DNA of 46,646 nucleotides from Lacrimispora sp. 210928-DFI.3.58 (GCF_020554865.1 NZ_JAJCIC010000036.1:1-46646); one strand, 5' to 3'. Shown: positions 16,095 through 25,107, counted from the first letter of the stretch. Program-made: numbers and translations. The notes: generated by a model from the sequence alone, not told the origin.

Positions 16095-19000
16095 TCACAG
16101 CCCCATATCAAAGAGGCTCAGCTGCTTTATCTTTGGCCCGCTTCCTTTGGCCTGTTCCCTGATATAGGAACTTTCCGGGATATCAGCCATAAAGGGAGAT
16201 GGCTCCTCCGAGCAGCTTAGGATCAGCTCTTCCTTTGCCCTTGTCATTGCCACATAGAAAAGACGGCGTTCCTCCTCTGTATCTACGGATCCTTTGGAGG
16301 AGCTTAAGGGGAGGATGCCCTGCTTTAACCCATAGAGGAAGACGGCAGGAAATTCCAGGCCCTTGGAGGCGTGGAAGGTCATAAGCCTTACGGCATCAGA
16401 GGAATAGGAGGGGCGGCCCTTTCTCTGCAGATCGCCTTCACTTCCAAAGGACAGTGTATAGAGCATGTCCGCCATGGTCTTATGGAAGTAGGACATGCAG
16501 ATCAGCTGTTCCACCGGCTTATGGGAGGAAAATCCGGAAGCGGATGCGATCTCCTCCAGCATTTTCCAGGGCCGCTCCTTTTTCAGGCAGGGCAGAAAGG
16601 CGGCTGCAAGCTCATCTGTCATGGAGGCCGTGATGGAGGAGCCTGCTTTTAAGAGAAGCTGTCTCGCCTGGCAAAGAAGGGCATCTGGCCGGACAGGGGC
16701 CAAAGCAGTGGGCAGCTGCTTTGCGTACGCAGATGGGGCTGACCGCTCATCAGGGAGAGCGGGAGAGGGGGAGCCTTGTGGAGTGTCCTCTGCCTGCTGG
16801 CTGCGGAGGATCAGGCCATGGAAAAATGTGAGGATACCACGCACAGCCATATCATCCAGATACTCCTCCCGTCCAGCCACCGTATAAGGGATATCTTCCT
16901 TCTGCAGGCACTGCTCCAAAAGCCTTGCCTGATGGTTGGTGCGGTAGAGGATGGCGATCTCAGAAAAGCTGTAGGTGCGTTCATCCGGGCGAAAATCCCT
17001 GTTATGGGCATCCAGCATATCCATGCCGCCCACCATCCGGTTGATCTCCTTTGCAATAAAGATGGCCTCTGACAGGCCGCTTTCCGCTGTGACAAGGCGG
17101 ACAGGGCCGCGGTCAGGAAGAACGGGGGAAAGCCGGCGCTCTCCGCCGGGATTGCAGGAGATGAGAGGCAGGGCAGCGCCCAGGATCTGGGGGCTGGAGC
17201 GGTAGTTGGATAACAGGCGGATGACAGCGGTCTGGGGGTAGTCCTCCAACAGGCGGTCAAAGCACTGGCTGTCGGAGCCGCGGAAGCCATAGATGGACTG
17301 ATCCGGGTCACCGATCACAAAGATCTCCTTCATCCCTTTATTCCATGCCTGGATCAGGCGGTACTGCATGGGGCTGATATCCTGGAATTCATCTACCAGA
17401 AGGTAGGAAAAATGCTGCTTTCTGTATTCTGTCCTTTTCTCTTCCTCCAGAAGCTTTATGGTATAAAGCAGCAGGTCGTCAAAATCCATAAGGCCCTGGG
17501 CTTTCAGAAGGCCGTTGTAGTAGGAGGATGCTTCCTCTGAGAGAATATGGATCCCTGATTTTTCAAGGGACAGCTCTGTGAGAAACTGCTTCACAGAGCA
17601 GGGCAGGTCCAGGGCTTCGATGGTCTGGGCAGCCGCCGCCTCCTTCTGGGCATCGTCTGCCAGTTCAAGGGAAAGTCCAGTCTCCTTTAGCATGCGGTAG
17701 CACAGGGAATGGAAGGTGCCGATCTGCATTTGTCCGATGCTGCGCTTGCCTGGAAGCTGGCTCCGTATGCGCTCCTTTAATTCACCAGCCGCCTTGCTGG
17801 TAAAGGTAACTGCTGTGATCTCTGAGGGCTTGACACCGCGTTCACCCATGAGCCAGGCCAATCGGGCTACCAGCGTTTTCGTCTTGCCTGTGCCGGGACC
17901 GGCAATGACGGCTGTCACCGGGAGAATGGAGGCGACGGCCTGGAGCTGGTTGGGGTTTAAGTCTGAAAAGGCAGGGCCGGCTGCCGCCTTTGTGCCAACA
18001 GAAGAAAATGGCAGAGGCGCTGGAGCGGGGGTGGCGGCGGGTGATGCTTTGGCTGATGCAGAAAGCAGAGCTCCATCGGATCCTGTACCTGCAGCACAGG
18101 CAGAGGCAGCTGCTGCCGATGTTTCCGCTGCTGCTTCTGTTTGTGCGGGGACAGCCCCGGAAGCTGATCCCTCCAGCCCGCTATCCCCAAACAGGGACAG
18201 CTGCCCCTCCACATCCTCCAGCTCCGCTGACTGAAACAGCTTCATAGTCCCGTATTCCCCGTCATAGCCGGGTCTCCATTCCACATGGCCCTCCCGGAGA
18301 TGGCGGACGCCCTCGGCGGTCAGGCGGCCCAGCACATCCTGGATATCACCCAGAGGCGCCTGGCGCAGGATATAAAATTCATTTCCCAGCTCATTAAGGC
18401 CCTGCTCGTAATGGCGCGCTGTCTTCACGCTGGCAGCAGATGTGCCCAGGGCAGCTCCTATGACTTCCGGCAGGGGGATCAGGTTTTCATAAGGCCGTCC
18501 GGAGGAAAGGGCAAAGCCCTCCTTCCTGTCAGCCAGCTGTTCGATCCGGTGGAGCACTCCTGTGGTAAGCTTTTTCCCGCATACCGGGCAGATGCCCTTT
18601 AAGCGTTCGGCTTCCGACGGAGTTAAGCAGAGATGGCATTTTCTATGGCCGTCAAAATGGTATTTTCCCTCCTCCGGGAAGAACTCAATGGTGCCCATAA
18701 GCCCCTGTCCCCGCTGGATGGCCCTGTAAAGCCCCTGATAGGACATGTCGATGTCCAGCAGGTTGGCTTCCCGTCCAAGTTTAGCAGGGGAGTGGGCGTC
18801 TGAGTTGGAGATCAGATGAAAACCGTCCAGTGCAGAAAGCCTCCAGTTCATGGCCGGATCAGAGGACAGGCCTGTTTCCAGAGCGTGGATCTCAGGCGTG
18901 AGCTCTTCAAAGCACTCCTCGATGGTGTCAAAGCCGGAAAATGCCCCAAAGAGGGAAAAGTGGGGCGTCCAGATGTGGGCAGGCACATAGATGGCCTCCG

Positions 19001-19463
19001 GACATACCTCCAAAGTCAGTGCCAGCAGGTCGTGGCAGTCCAGCCCCAGTATGGGCCTTCCGTCCGAATGGATATTTCCAATGGCTTCCAGACGGCGGCT
19101 TAACTCCTCCGCCTCCTTAAGACCTGGAAGAAGGATCAAGCTGTGGACCTTGCGTGTCCGTCCATTTTTCTTGTAAATAGAGCTGATCTCGCCGCTGATC
19201 ACGAACCGGGGAGTCCTGGAGGAAGACGGGGCTCCCTCTGTTATCCGCAGCTCCTCCTTTAATATATAAAGCCCGGGCTCCGCAGGAACAAGTGCTTCTG
19301 AAAGCTCCTTTCTCCATGCCGGATGAGTAAAATCGCCGGTTCCCAAAATATCGATTCCTTTCTTTCTTGCCCACAGATCCAGCTGGCTGGGGTTCAGCTC
19401 ACGGCTGGTAGCTCTGGAGTAGCGGGAATGGATATGAAAATCACCTATATACATATCATACAC
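16095..19463 (-). CDS. Endonuclease Q-like PHP nuclease fused to UvrD/Rep helicase
   Basis: A 1122-residue fusion. Residues 1 to about 410 match endonuclease Q, which nicks DNA 5' of deaminated bases: PHP metal ligands at D8/H10/H12, D44/H47, E92, H107, D142/H144, H163 and D222/H224, then a zinc-finger-like C276-x2-C279 ... C292-x2-C295. A low-complexity Ala/Pro/Ser linker covers about 430-500. From about 503 there is a complete superfamily 1A helicase: Walker A A-G-P-G-T-G-K-T (521-528), DEFQD (691-695), GDPDQSIYGFRG (718-729), L-S-N-Y-R-S-S (751-757), and near the C terminus T-F-H-A-S-K-G-L-E-F and Y-V-A-M-T-R-A-K. QLSLF, the bacterial sliding-clamp-binding motif, occurs twice: at 421-425, before the linker, and at 1114-1118, at the extreme C terminus. 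I infer a clamp-tethered repair enzyme that nicks at damage and unwinds the strand. The gene stands alone. Confidence 0.88.
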   Translation of the reverse strand: MYDMYIGDFHIHSRYSRATSRELNPSQLDLWARKKGIDILGTGDFTHPAWRKELSEALVPAEPGLYILKEELRITEGAPSSSRTPRFVISGEISSIYKKNGRTRKVHSLILLPGLKEAEELSRRLEAIGNIHSDGRPILGLDCHDLLALTLEVCPEAIYVPAHIWTPHFSLFGAFSGFDTIEECFEELTPEIHALETGLSSDPAMNWRLSALDGFHLISNSDAHSPAKLGREANLLDIDMSYQGLYRAIQRGQGLMGTIEFFPEEGKYHFDGHRKCHLCLTPSEAERLKGICPVCGKKLTTGVLHRIEQLADRKEGFALSSGRPYENLIPLPEVIGAALGTSAASVKTARHYEQGLNELGNEFYILRQAPLGDIQDVLGRLTAEGVRHLREGHVEWRPGYDGEYGTMKLFQSAELEDVEGQLSLFGDSGLEGSASGAVPAQTEAAAETSAAAASACAAGTGSDGALLSASAKASPAATPAPAPLPFSSVGTKAAAGPAFSDLNPNQLQAVASILPVTAVIAGPGTGKTKTLVARLAWLMGERGVKPSEITAVTFTSKAAGELKERIRSQLPGKRSIGQMQIGTFHSLCYRMLKETGLSLELADDAQKEAAAAQTIEALDLPCSVKQFLTELSLEKSGIHILSEEASSYYNGLLKAQGLMDFDDLLLYTIKLLEEEKRTEYRKQHFSYLLVDEFQDISPMQYRLIQAWNKGMKEIFVIGDPDQSIYGFRGSDSQCFDRLLEDYPQTAVIRLLSNYRSSPQILGAALPLISCNPGGERRLSPVLPDRGPVRLVTAESGLSEAIFIAKEINRMVGGMDMLDAHNRDFRPDERTYSFSEIAILYRTNHQARLLEQCLQKEDIPYTVAGREEYLDDMAVRGILTFFHGLILRSQQAEDTPQGSPSPALPDERSAPSAYAKQLPTALAPVRPDALLCQARQLLLKAGSSITASMTDELAAAFLPCLKKERPWKMLEEIASASGFSSHKPVEQLICMSYFHKTMADMLYTLSFGSEGDLQRKGRPSYSSDAVRLMTFHASKGLEFPAVFLYGLKQGILPLSSSKGSVDTEEERRLFYVAMTRAKEELILSCSEEPSPFMADIPESSYIREQAKGSGPKIKQLSLFDMGL

Positions 19464-19611
19464 CTTCTTTTAAAATCGTCATTTGCCTTCAATGGATACA
19501 CATCCATATATCCTGCCACAGATACATTTCCGGCAGGCGTCATATTCATTATACATGGCAGAAACTCTGCTGTCATGGGGATTTTTTGGAAGAAAAGAGG
19601 CAGAAAAGAGC

Positions 19612-19683
19612 CGGACAGCAATTGAAACGGGAAAATACCATCTGCATTCAGCGAAGGAATTTTCCCATTTCAATTGCTGTCCG
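19612..19683. repeat. Long inverted repeat, 25-base arms with one mismatch
   Basis: The arms 19612-19636 and 19659-19683 are inverted copies with one mismatch and a 22-base loop. It lies between the orotate phosphoribosyltransferase stop and the helicase start. T-rich sequence follows on the minus strand, so it may end the phosphoribosyltransferase transcript, but the arms are far longer than needed. The rest of 19464-19729 holds nothing I can assign. Confidence 0.6.
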
Positions 19684-19729
19684 TATCATGAAATATACAT
19701 TGTGTTATGATCGCATCAGCTGCATGTCC

Positions 19730-20368
19730 TTACAGTTTCGAGTATCCAAATGCATTTACCAAAGCATCCAGCTTTCTTCCTGCCTTGCATAAGGGGCAGG
19801 AACGGTAATCATAGTAAGCATAGTCCGGCACATCCCTTTTCCCAAATACGGAGCGGATCGGAACCCCGCTCACCTCATCCACGGCGCTGAATACAGCAGA
19901 TACTCCCTGCAGCAGCCCGCCGTAGTATTGGATACACTCAATTGCTTTATTTACCGACAGTCCGGTGGTAACAGTGGCCATCAGGATGATCACATGCTTA
20001 TTGCGGATCATCGGCACCAGATTTTCGCGGAAGATGAGCTGGCTGTTGTTATTGAATTCCGGGCGCGTCACATAGATGGTCTGGTGCATGTTCATGGAAT
20101 GGAGGCCGCTTTTCGTAAGCTCCTCTGACATGAAGGCCCCGATGATCTCTGTTCCCTCCATGCAGACAATCGTATCAACGACCGTATCATACAGATACAT
20201 TCCGGCCAGGCTTCTGGCCGTCTGTTGCGCCTCATTCGTCCTGGCTTTCAGGGTGGTTATATCCAGATAATAATTAATATGAGCGTGATTGGTGGCATAA
20301 TGTCCCGGAGTCACCTTCAGAGCAGCACTGGTCCCGGTGGTAAAAATCTTCGTATAGGTATTTTCCAT
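19730..20368 (-). CDS. pyrE: Orotate phosphoribosyltransferase-like protein
   Basis: A 212-residue phosphoribosyltransferase of the type annotated as orotate phosphoribosyltransferase in Lachnospiraceae. It would join orotate and PRPP to give OMP for UMP synthesis. The PRPP loop region reads H-V-I-I-L-M-A-T-V-T-T-G-L-S (about residues 126-139), replacing the textbook D-D-V-x-T-T-G. A C-P-L-C pair near the C terminus (about 192-195) is typical of this clostridial subgroup. I start it at ATG 20368 because AAAGGAGG stands 6 bases before it. An upstream in-frame start at 20479 would add 37 residues with no homology feel and would run through the promoter region. The altered PRPP loop leaves room for a different base substrate. 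Confidence 0.75.
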   Translation of the reverse strand: MENTYTKIFTTGTSAALKVTPGHYATNHAHINYYLDITTLKARTNEAQQTARSLAGMYLYDTVVDTIVCMEGTEIIGAFMSEELTKSGLHSMNMHQTIYVTRPEFNNNSQLIFRENLVPMIRNKHVIILMATVTTGLSVNKAIECIQYYGGLLQGVSAVFSAVDEVSGVPIRSVFGKRDVPDYAYYDYRSCPLCKAGRKLDALVNAFGYSKL

Positions 20369-20400
20369 GAAATGCCTCCTTTCCAAGCAAGAGCAAATGT

Positions 20401-20423
20401 GACCGTTCGTCAGCCGAACAGTC
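20401..20423 (-). other. Hairpin in the pyrE 5' leader
   Basis: GACTGTTCG and CGAACGGTC (minus strand) can form a 9-bp stem with one G-U pair and a 5-base loop, about 33 bases before the start codon. It has no T-run, so if it regulates, it acts on translation or stability. Confidence 0.35.
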
Positions 20424-20450
20424 AAATGCCATCTTTTTGTATCTAATTTT

Positions 20451-20478
20451 ATTATACGAAAATGGTCAAAAGAGCACA
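20451..20478 (-). promoter_or_regulatory. Possible promoter of pyrE
   Basis: A perfect TATAAT on the minus strand (20451-20456) with a weak TTGTGC (20473-20478) 16 bases upstream of it. It diverges from the leuS promoter about 100 bases away. Confidence 0.45.
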
Positions 20479-20545
20479 AGCGGAATTATTGTAAATCTGT
20501 GACAGTTTACAGGGATTTTCTCCAAGAAAAATCCTTACTGGCGGT

Positions 20546-20574
20546 TTGACATTCTATTATAATTATGCTATATT
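20546..20574 (+). promoter_or_regulatory. Promoter of leuS
   Basis: Consensus TTGACA (20546-20551), 17-base spacer and TATATT (20569-20574). The leader is only about 50 bases, too short for a T-box. Confidence 0.85.
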
Positions 20575-20632
20575 TTAATTTCGTATAGGCTGTCAACCAT
20601 TTCAAATCCGGCAGCCAGGAGGACGTGTGATC

Positions 20633-23035
20633 ATGAAGCACAATTTTAGAAAAATAGAACCAAAATGGCAGCAGAAATGGGAGGAAGCCAGTGCGTTCAA
20701 GGCTGTGGACGGCAGTGATAAGCCAAAATTCTATGGGCTTGTGGAATTTCCTTACCCCAGTGGTGCCGGCATGCATGTGGGACACATCAAGGCATATTCC
20801 AGCCTGGAGGTCATTTCCAGAAAACGCCGTATGGAGGGATACAATGTCCTGTTCCCTATTGGCTTTGATGCCTTCGGCCTGCCTACAGAAAACTATGCCA
20901 TCAAGACAGGTACACATCCGAGAAAGATCACAGACGACAATATCAAGAAATTCTCCGAACAGTTAAAGAAGGTGGGCTTTTCCTTTGACTGGGACCGCGT
21001 GATCGATACTACGGATGAGGATTATTACAAATGGACGCAGTGGATTTTCCTGAAGCTGTTTGAAAAAGGTCTTGTTTTCCGTGATACAGCCCTGGTAAAT
21101 TACTGCCCATCCTGTAAGGTAGTCCTTTCCAATGAGGACAGCCAGGGAGGAAAGTGCGATATCTGCCACAGCGATGTTGTACAGAAGGAAAAGAGCGTTT
21201 GGTATCTGCGGATCACAGAGTATGCGGACAAGCTTCTGGAAGGCTTAAAGGATGTGGACTATCCTGCAAACGTAAAACAGCAGCAGCAGAACTGGATCGG
21301 CAAATCCACAGGTGCCTTTGTGAACTTTAAGATCCAGGGTATTGAGGAGAAGCTGGAGATCTACACTACCCGTCCGGACACGATCTTCGGAACCACCTTT
21401 ATGGTAATCGCTCCGGAGCATCCGTTTATTGACAAATATGCGGACCGCATTTCCAATATGGATGAGATTGAAGGCTACAGAGAACAGTGTGCAAAGAAGA
21501 CAGAGTTTGAGCGCACACAGCTGGTGAAGGATAAAACAGGCGTTAAGATCAACGGACTCACCGCAGTGAATCCCATTACCGGAAAGCTGATGCCGATCTT
21601 TATCACCGACTATGTCATGATGGGCTATGGTACCGGCGCCGTTATGGGTGTGCCTGCTCATGATACCAGAGACTATGATTTTGCAAAGAAATTCGGCATT
21701 GATATCATCCCGGTCATCCAGGGAGGAGATGTGGAAAAGGAAGCTTACACAGGTGAAGGACCCTACATCAATTCCGGATATCTGAATGAATACAGCAGCA
21801 AGAAGGACGCGATCGAGCGGATCATTACAGAGCTGGAGAAGCTGGGGCAGGGCCGCCGCGGCGTTCAGTATAAGATGAAGGACTGGGCATTCAACCGCCA
21901 GAGATATTGGGGCGAGCCTATTCCGCTGATTCACTGCCCAAAGTGCGGTGTTGTAGCTGTTCCCTATCAGGAGCTTCCGCTGCGTCTTCCGGCTGTTGAG
22001 AATTTTGAGCCGGGCTCCGATGGCGAATCACCTCTTGCAAAGATTGATTCCTATGTGAACTGCACCTGTCCCAAGTGCGGCGGCGCTGCAAAGCGCGAGA
22101 CAGATACCATGCCGCAGTGGGCAGGCTCCTCCTGGTATTTCCTGCGCTATGTGGATCCCCACAACGACCAGGCGCTGGCTGACCCGGAGAAGTTAAAATA
22201 CTGGATGCCTGTTGACTGGTACAACGGCGGCATGGAGCATGTGACAAGGCATGTGATCTATTCCCGCTTCTGGCATCATTTCCTGTATGATATCGGTGTG
22301 GTGAATACTCCTGAGCCTTACGCGAAGCGTTCCATCCAGGGCCTGATCCTGGGACCGGATGGCGAGAAGATGAGTAAGTCTAAGGGAAATGTCGTGGATC
22401 CCCTTGATATCGTGAAGGATTACGGCGCAGATACCCTGAGGACCTATGTGCTGTTCATGGGAGATTACTCCGCAGCAGCCCCCTGGAACGATAACTCCGT
22501 GAAGGGCTGTAAGCGATTCCTGGAGCGTGTATGTGGCTTCACGGATATGGTTTCGGAGGATCCTGAGACAAAGAAGCTGGAGACACCTCTCCATAAGACG
22601 ATTAAGAAGGTCTCTTCTGACCTGGAGGATATGAAGTTCAACACTGCCATCGCAGCGCTCATGGCATTGACAAATGATATCTATGCGGTAGGAAAGATCA
22701 GCAGGGAGCAGCTTCATACCTTCATTAAGCTGCTGAACCCGATTGCACCTCATGTATGTGAGGAGATCTGGGAGATGACAGGAGGAGAAGGGCTTCTGGC
22801 ACTTCAGAGCTGGCCGGTGTATGAGGAGAGCAAGACCATTGATTCTCACATAGAGATCGCAGTGCAGATCAACGGAAAGCTCCGCTCAACCATCGTGGTT
22901 CCTACGGATGCTCCAAAGGACGAGGTCATTGCAGCGGCTAAGGCAGATGAAAAGGCAGCAGGCTTCCTGGAAGGAAAGAATATTGTAAAAGAAATCTATG
23001 TACCGGGACGTATTGTAAATATTGTGTGCAAATAA
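20633..23035 (+). CDS. leuS: Leucyl-tRNA synthetase
   Basis: An 800-residue class I synthetase charging tRNA-Leu. The HIGH motif is HVGH within P-Y-P-S-G-A-G-M-H-V-G-H (about residues 37-48). The CP1 editing domain has the threonine-rich T-T-R-P-D-T-I-F-G-T-T (about 241-251). KMSKS is exact, within G-E-K-M-S-K-S-K-G-N (about 576-585). C-P-K-C-G pairs in the editing/leucine-specific region (about 440 and 480) suggest zinc sites. The anticodon-binding and C-terminal domains follow, and length is normal for bacteria. I chose ATG 20633, with AGGAGG 9 bases upstream, over a GTG 6 bases earlier that is too close to the Shine-Dalgarno. Confidence 0.97.
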   Translation: MKHNFRKIEPKWQQKWEEASAFKAVDGSDKPKFYGLVEFPYPSGAGMHVGHIKAYSSLEVISRKRRMEGYNVLFPIGFDAFGLPTENYAIKTGTHPRKITDDNIKKFSEQLKKVGFSFDWDRVIDTTDEDYYKWTQWIFLKLFEKGLVFRDTALVNYCPSCKVVLSNEDSQGGKCDICHSDVVQKEKSVWYLRITEYADKLLEGLKDVDYPANVKQQQQNWIGKSTGAFVNFKIQGIEEKLEIYTTRPDTIFGTTFMVIAPEHPFIDKYADRISNMDEIEGYREQCAKKTEFERTQLVKDKTGVKINGLTAVNPITGKLMPIFITDYVMMGYGTGAVMGVPAHDTRDYDFAKKFGIDIIPVIQGGDVEKEAYTGEGPYINSGYLNEYSSKKDAIERIITELEKLGQGRRGVQYKMKDWAFNRQRYWGEPIPLIHCPKCGVVAVPYQELPLRLPAVENFEPGSDGESPLAKIDSYVNCTCPKCGGAAKRETDTMPQWAGSSWYFLRYVDPHNDQALADPEKLKYWMPVDWYNGGMEHVTRHVIYSRFWHHFLYDIGVVNTPEPYAKRSIQGLILGPDGEKMSKSKGNVVDPLDIVKDYGADTLRTYVLFMGDYSAAAPWNDNSVKGCKRFLERVCGFTDMVSEDPETKKLETPLHKTIKKVSSDLEDMKFNTAIAALMALTNDIYAVGKISREQLHTFIKLLNPIAPHVCEEIWEMTGGEGLLALQSWPVYEESKTIDSHIEIAVQINGKLRSTIVVPTDAPKDEVIAAAKADEKAAGFLEGKNIVKEIYVPGRIVNIVCK

Positions 23036-23052
23036 ATTGCGGCAAAAGAGAG

Positions 23053-23092
23053 GACACAGACAGTGAAAAGAAACATTGTCTGTGTCTTTTTT
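23053..23092 (+). terminator. Intrinsic terminator of leuS
   Basis: A 10-bp stem (23053-23062 with 23077-23086), extended inward by three more pairs, followed by T6. Confidence 0.9.
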
Positions 23093-23291
23093 AGTAAATA
23101 TTAGGAAAAATGTAAAGAACATCCAGGAACTGCATGGTAGAATAGAAGAAGGAAGGCAACCGCATGAACTGTTACAAGGAAGAGAACAGAAGGTGATGGA
23201 ACAGATAGGGGCGGACAGCAGCAGTGATAGGTTATATGTCTGTAGTGAAAAAGCGCAGGACAGAAGAGAGAGATACAACGAGGAGACAGAG

Positions 23292-24080
23292 ATGAAGGGA
23301 TATTTCAGCAGAGTAAGGAAAACGCTGTCAGTGATCGCATTGGCAGGAATATTATCAGCGGGAGGATGGATGGCTATGACCTCCCAGGCGGCAGGCCACA
23401 GGGCGTTGGAAAAGCCAGAGGATGGCGGGCCGGGAGCAGGAGAGGCAGGAGTATTCTCCCAGGAGGAGCGCAGCCTGCCGTCCAGGCTTGAGACAGCCAC
23501 AGAGACAGACCAGCTGATCGCAGTGGTGGGCACAGGGGGATACAAAGCGGATATCCTCTATTATAGGAAGGATGAGAATGGATGGCAGCCTGTGTGGAAG
23601 GAGCAGGGATATGTAGGGCGCAGCGGCATTACTGCAGAGAAGGCAGAGGGCGATGGGGCGACTCCGGCTGGAGTCTATGGCTTTCATCTGGCCTTTGGCC
23701 TGAAGGAAGATCCCGGCAGCCTTCTTCCCTACCATCAGATCGTGGAAGGGGATTTCTGGGTGGATGATCCGGAAAGCTCCCATTACAACCGTCTGGTAAA
23801 TACGGCTTCTGCGGCACAGGATTGGAAGTCCGCTGAGAACCTGATAGCCGCAGTCCCCTACTATGATTATGGACTGAGCCTGGATTATAACATAGAGGGC
23901 GTACCGGGAAAGGGCTCTGCCATTTTCCTGCACTGCTTTAAGGAGATACCGGACCAGCCCTCCTCAGGATGCGTATGCCTTCCTGAGGGGCGCGTGAAGG
24001 AGCTTCTCTGTTCGGTGACAGAGAGCACAAGGATCGCCATTTTCGCGGATTGGGAGAGTGCCGGGCAGACGTCAAGATAA
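23292..24080 (+). CDS. Exported L,D-transpeptidase (YkuD-domain) family protein
   Basis: A 262-residue protein with a signal peptide: charged start M-K-G-Y-F-S-R-V-R-K, hydrophobic core V-I-A-L-A-G-I-L and cleavage probably after S-Q-A-A-G near residue 32. The mature part has a YkuD-type catalytic region near the C terminus: a histidine in I-F-L-H-C-F (about 218) and S-S-G-C-V-C-L-P-E (about 230-238), with the nucleophilic cysteine in the S-x-G-C motif. Such enzymes make 3-3 cross-links in peptidoglycan or remodel it outside the membrane. The ATG at 23292 follows GAGGAG closely. Longer in-frame reading back to 23076 would bury the signal peptide and overlap the leuS terminator, so I rejected it. 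No clear promoter was seen in 23093-23291. Confidence 0.8.
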   Translation: MKGYFSRVRKTLSVIALAGILSAGGWMAMTSQAAGHRALEKPEDGGPGAGEAGVFSQEERSLPSRLETATETDQLIAVVGTGGYKADILYYRKDENGWQPVWKEQGYVGRSGITAEKAEGDGATPAGVYGFHLAFGLKEDPGSLLPYHQIVEGDFWVDDPESSHYNRLVNTASAAQDWKSAENLIAAVPYYDYGLSLDYNIEGVPGKGSAIFLHCFKEIPDQPSSGCVCLPEGRVKELLCSVTESTRIAIFADWESAGQTSR

Positions 24081-24098
24081 GAAGAAATGAAAAGGATG

Positions 24099-24149
24099 AA
24101 AAAAACTGGCAGGGGCGCTAGAGGTCAGCGCTGGCCTGCCAGTTTTTTT
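24099..24149. terminator. Strong bidirectional terminator
   Basis: A 15-base perfect outer stem (24099-24113 with 24135-24149) rich in A and T at the ends, with an inner GCGCT/AGCGC stem. It serves the transpeptidase gene and the convergent small gene, and overlaps the last codons of the latter. Confidence 0.9.
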
Positions 24150-24406
24150 GAGAGCATTTTCAGCAGATCCAGTTTTTTCCGCTCGGACGGGGCCATGTGG
24201 GCGCTTAAAATATTTACCAGCAGAGCGGTTTCCTTGTCATTGAATTGGATACCGCGCTGTCTGGCTTCCAGGTTAATGGATAGAAAGGCTTCCATCAGCT
24301 TATTTTTTTCTGTACGTCCGATGCGGTCGGAAAACTCTGTCAAAAGCTCCAGCTTTTCCTTGCTCATGGACTTGAGGCGGGGATCCTGTTTCCAGCTATT
24401 ATCCAT
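24125..24406 (-). CDS. Small conserved-looking protein of unknown function
   Basis: A 93-residue, highly charged, helical-looking cytoplasmic protein (S-K-E-K-L-E-L-L-T-E-F, then a segment around N-K-L-M-E-A-F-L near residues 33-41). No signal peptide, membrane segment or known motif. It follows the 151-residue gene by 39 bases on the same strand and is probably co-transcribed. Its stop and last codons lie inside the bidirectional terminator. I do not recognise a family. Confidence 0.65.
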   Translation of the reverse strand: MDNSWKQDPRLKSMSKEKLELLTEFSDRIGRTEKNKLMEAFLSINLEARQRGIQFNDKETALLVNILSAHMAPSERKKLDLLKMLSKKLAGQR

Positions 24407-24445
24407 TGCTATGTATCCTTTCTTTGTTATTAATAGAGACCGGGG

Positions 24446-24901
24446 TTATGCCATGGCCTGTATGGCAGTGATCACCATCTGCATGGTCTCAAACCGGGAC
24501 TGCTGCTCCGGCGTGAGAAACCTGCGCAGCTGCTCCATGGGAGTCTGGCCGTCCATGAAATTCTGGGCCATATCAATGATGTCACGTTCCGCCGGGTTTC
24601 CGTAGGGGCGTATGGCCTTTAAAAGATCGCGCATAGTCCTGCCGCCCTCGCTTTGCTCTAAGGAGCAGATCCCCATGGAGGCCACTTCCTCTGTCTCAAA
24701 CAGCTCAAAGGTCTTTTTCAGCTCCTGAAATTTTACAAACACAGACACGGCCCGCTGTTCGGGCACATTGAGATAGGGCAGGGCCGCCTTTATCATCTGT
24801 AAGTGGTGATCTCCTATGAGGTAATCCAGGTCTGTCAGTTTATAATCATCAGATGGATTCACAGTTCTTCCACCAGCCTTTTGTTTCTTTGCTCCTATCA
24901 T
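24446..24901 (-). CDS. Conserved-looking protein of unknown function
   Basis: A 151-residue, mostly helical cytoplasmic protein. Segments such as Y-L-I-G-D-H-H-L-Q-M-I-K-A-A-L-P-Y-L (about residues 27-44) and a C-terminal F-L-T-P-E-Q-Q-S-R-F-E-T-M-Q-M (about 127-141) look like paired amphipathic helices. No enzyme motif seen. GAAGGG lies about 9 bases before the ATG at 24901; a GTG at codon 14 is another possible start. The next gene follows after 39 bases. The pair may act together, since both are short, helical and adjacent. Confidence 0.65.
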   Translation of the reverse strand: MIGAKKQKAGGRTVNPSDDYKLTDLDYLIGDHHLQMIKAALPYLNVPEQRAVSVFVKFQELKKTFELFETEEVASMGICSLEQSEGGRTMRDLLKAIRPYGNPAERDIIDMAQNFMDGQTPMEQLRRFLTPEQQSRFETMQMVITAIQAMA

Positions 24902-25107
24902 ATGCAGAAGCCCTTCTGTTCATGCCGGGATTTTGGAATCACTGGCAAAGGAAAAGCGCCAATGCCTGGACACTGCATATATTAAATATATGGAAGCTGT
25001 GCTGCCGGCCAGAATATGCAGCCTGCAGGCAGCCGCCACAATATTCTAAATGAGCGGTCCCGGCACCGGGTCCGGGCCGGGGCCTCGAAAAAAGGAGGTC
25101 AGCATTC

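Noticed and set aside
19464..19729. Insertion-sequence end at the long inverted repeat
   Set aside because: No transposase and no target-site duplication were seen, so I list it only as a repeat.
20480..20632. T-box riboswitch before leuS
   Set aside because: The promoter-to-start distance leaves only about 50 bases of leader, and I saw no T-box sequence or specifier hairpin.
21245..22849. Open frames of over 200 codons on the minus strand of leuS
   Set aside because: They are mirror readings of leuS codons with no start signal or recognisable domain.
23076..23291. Longer start of the L,D-transpeptidase
   Set aside because: It overlaps the leuS terminator and would hide a clear signal peptide.
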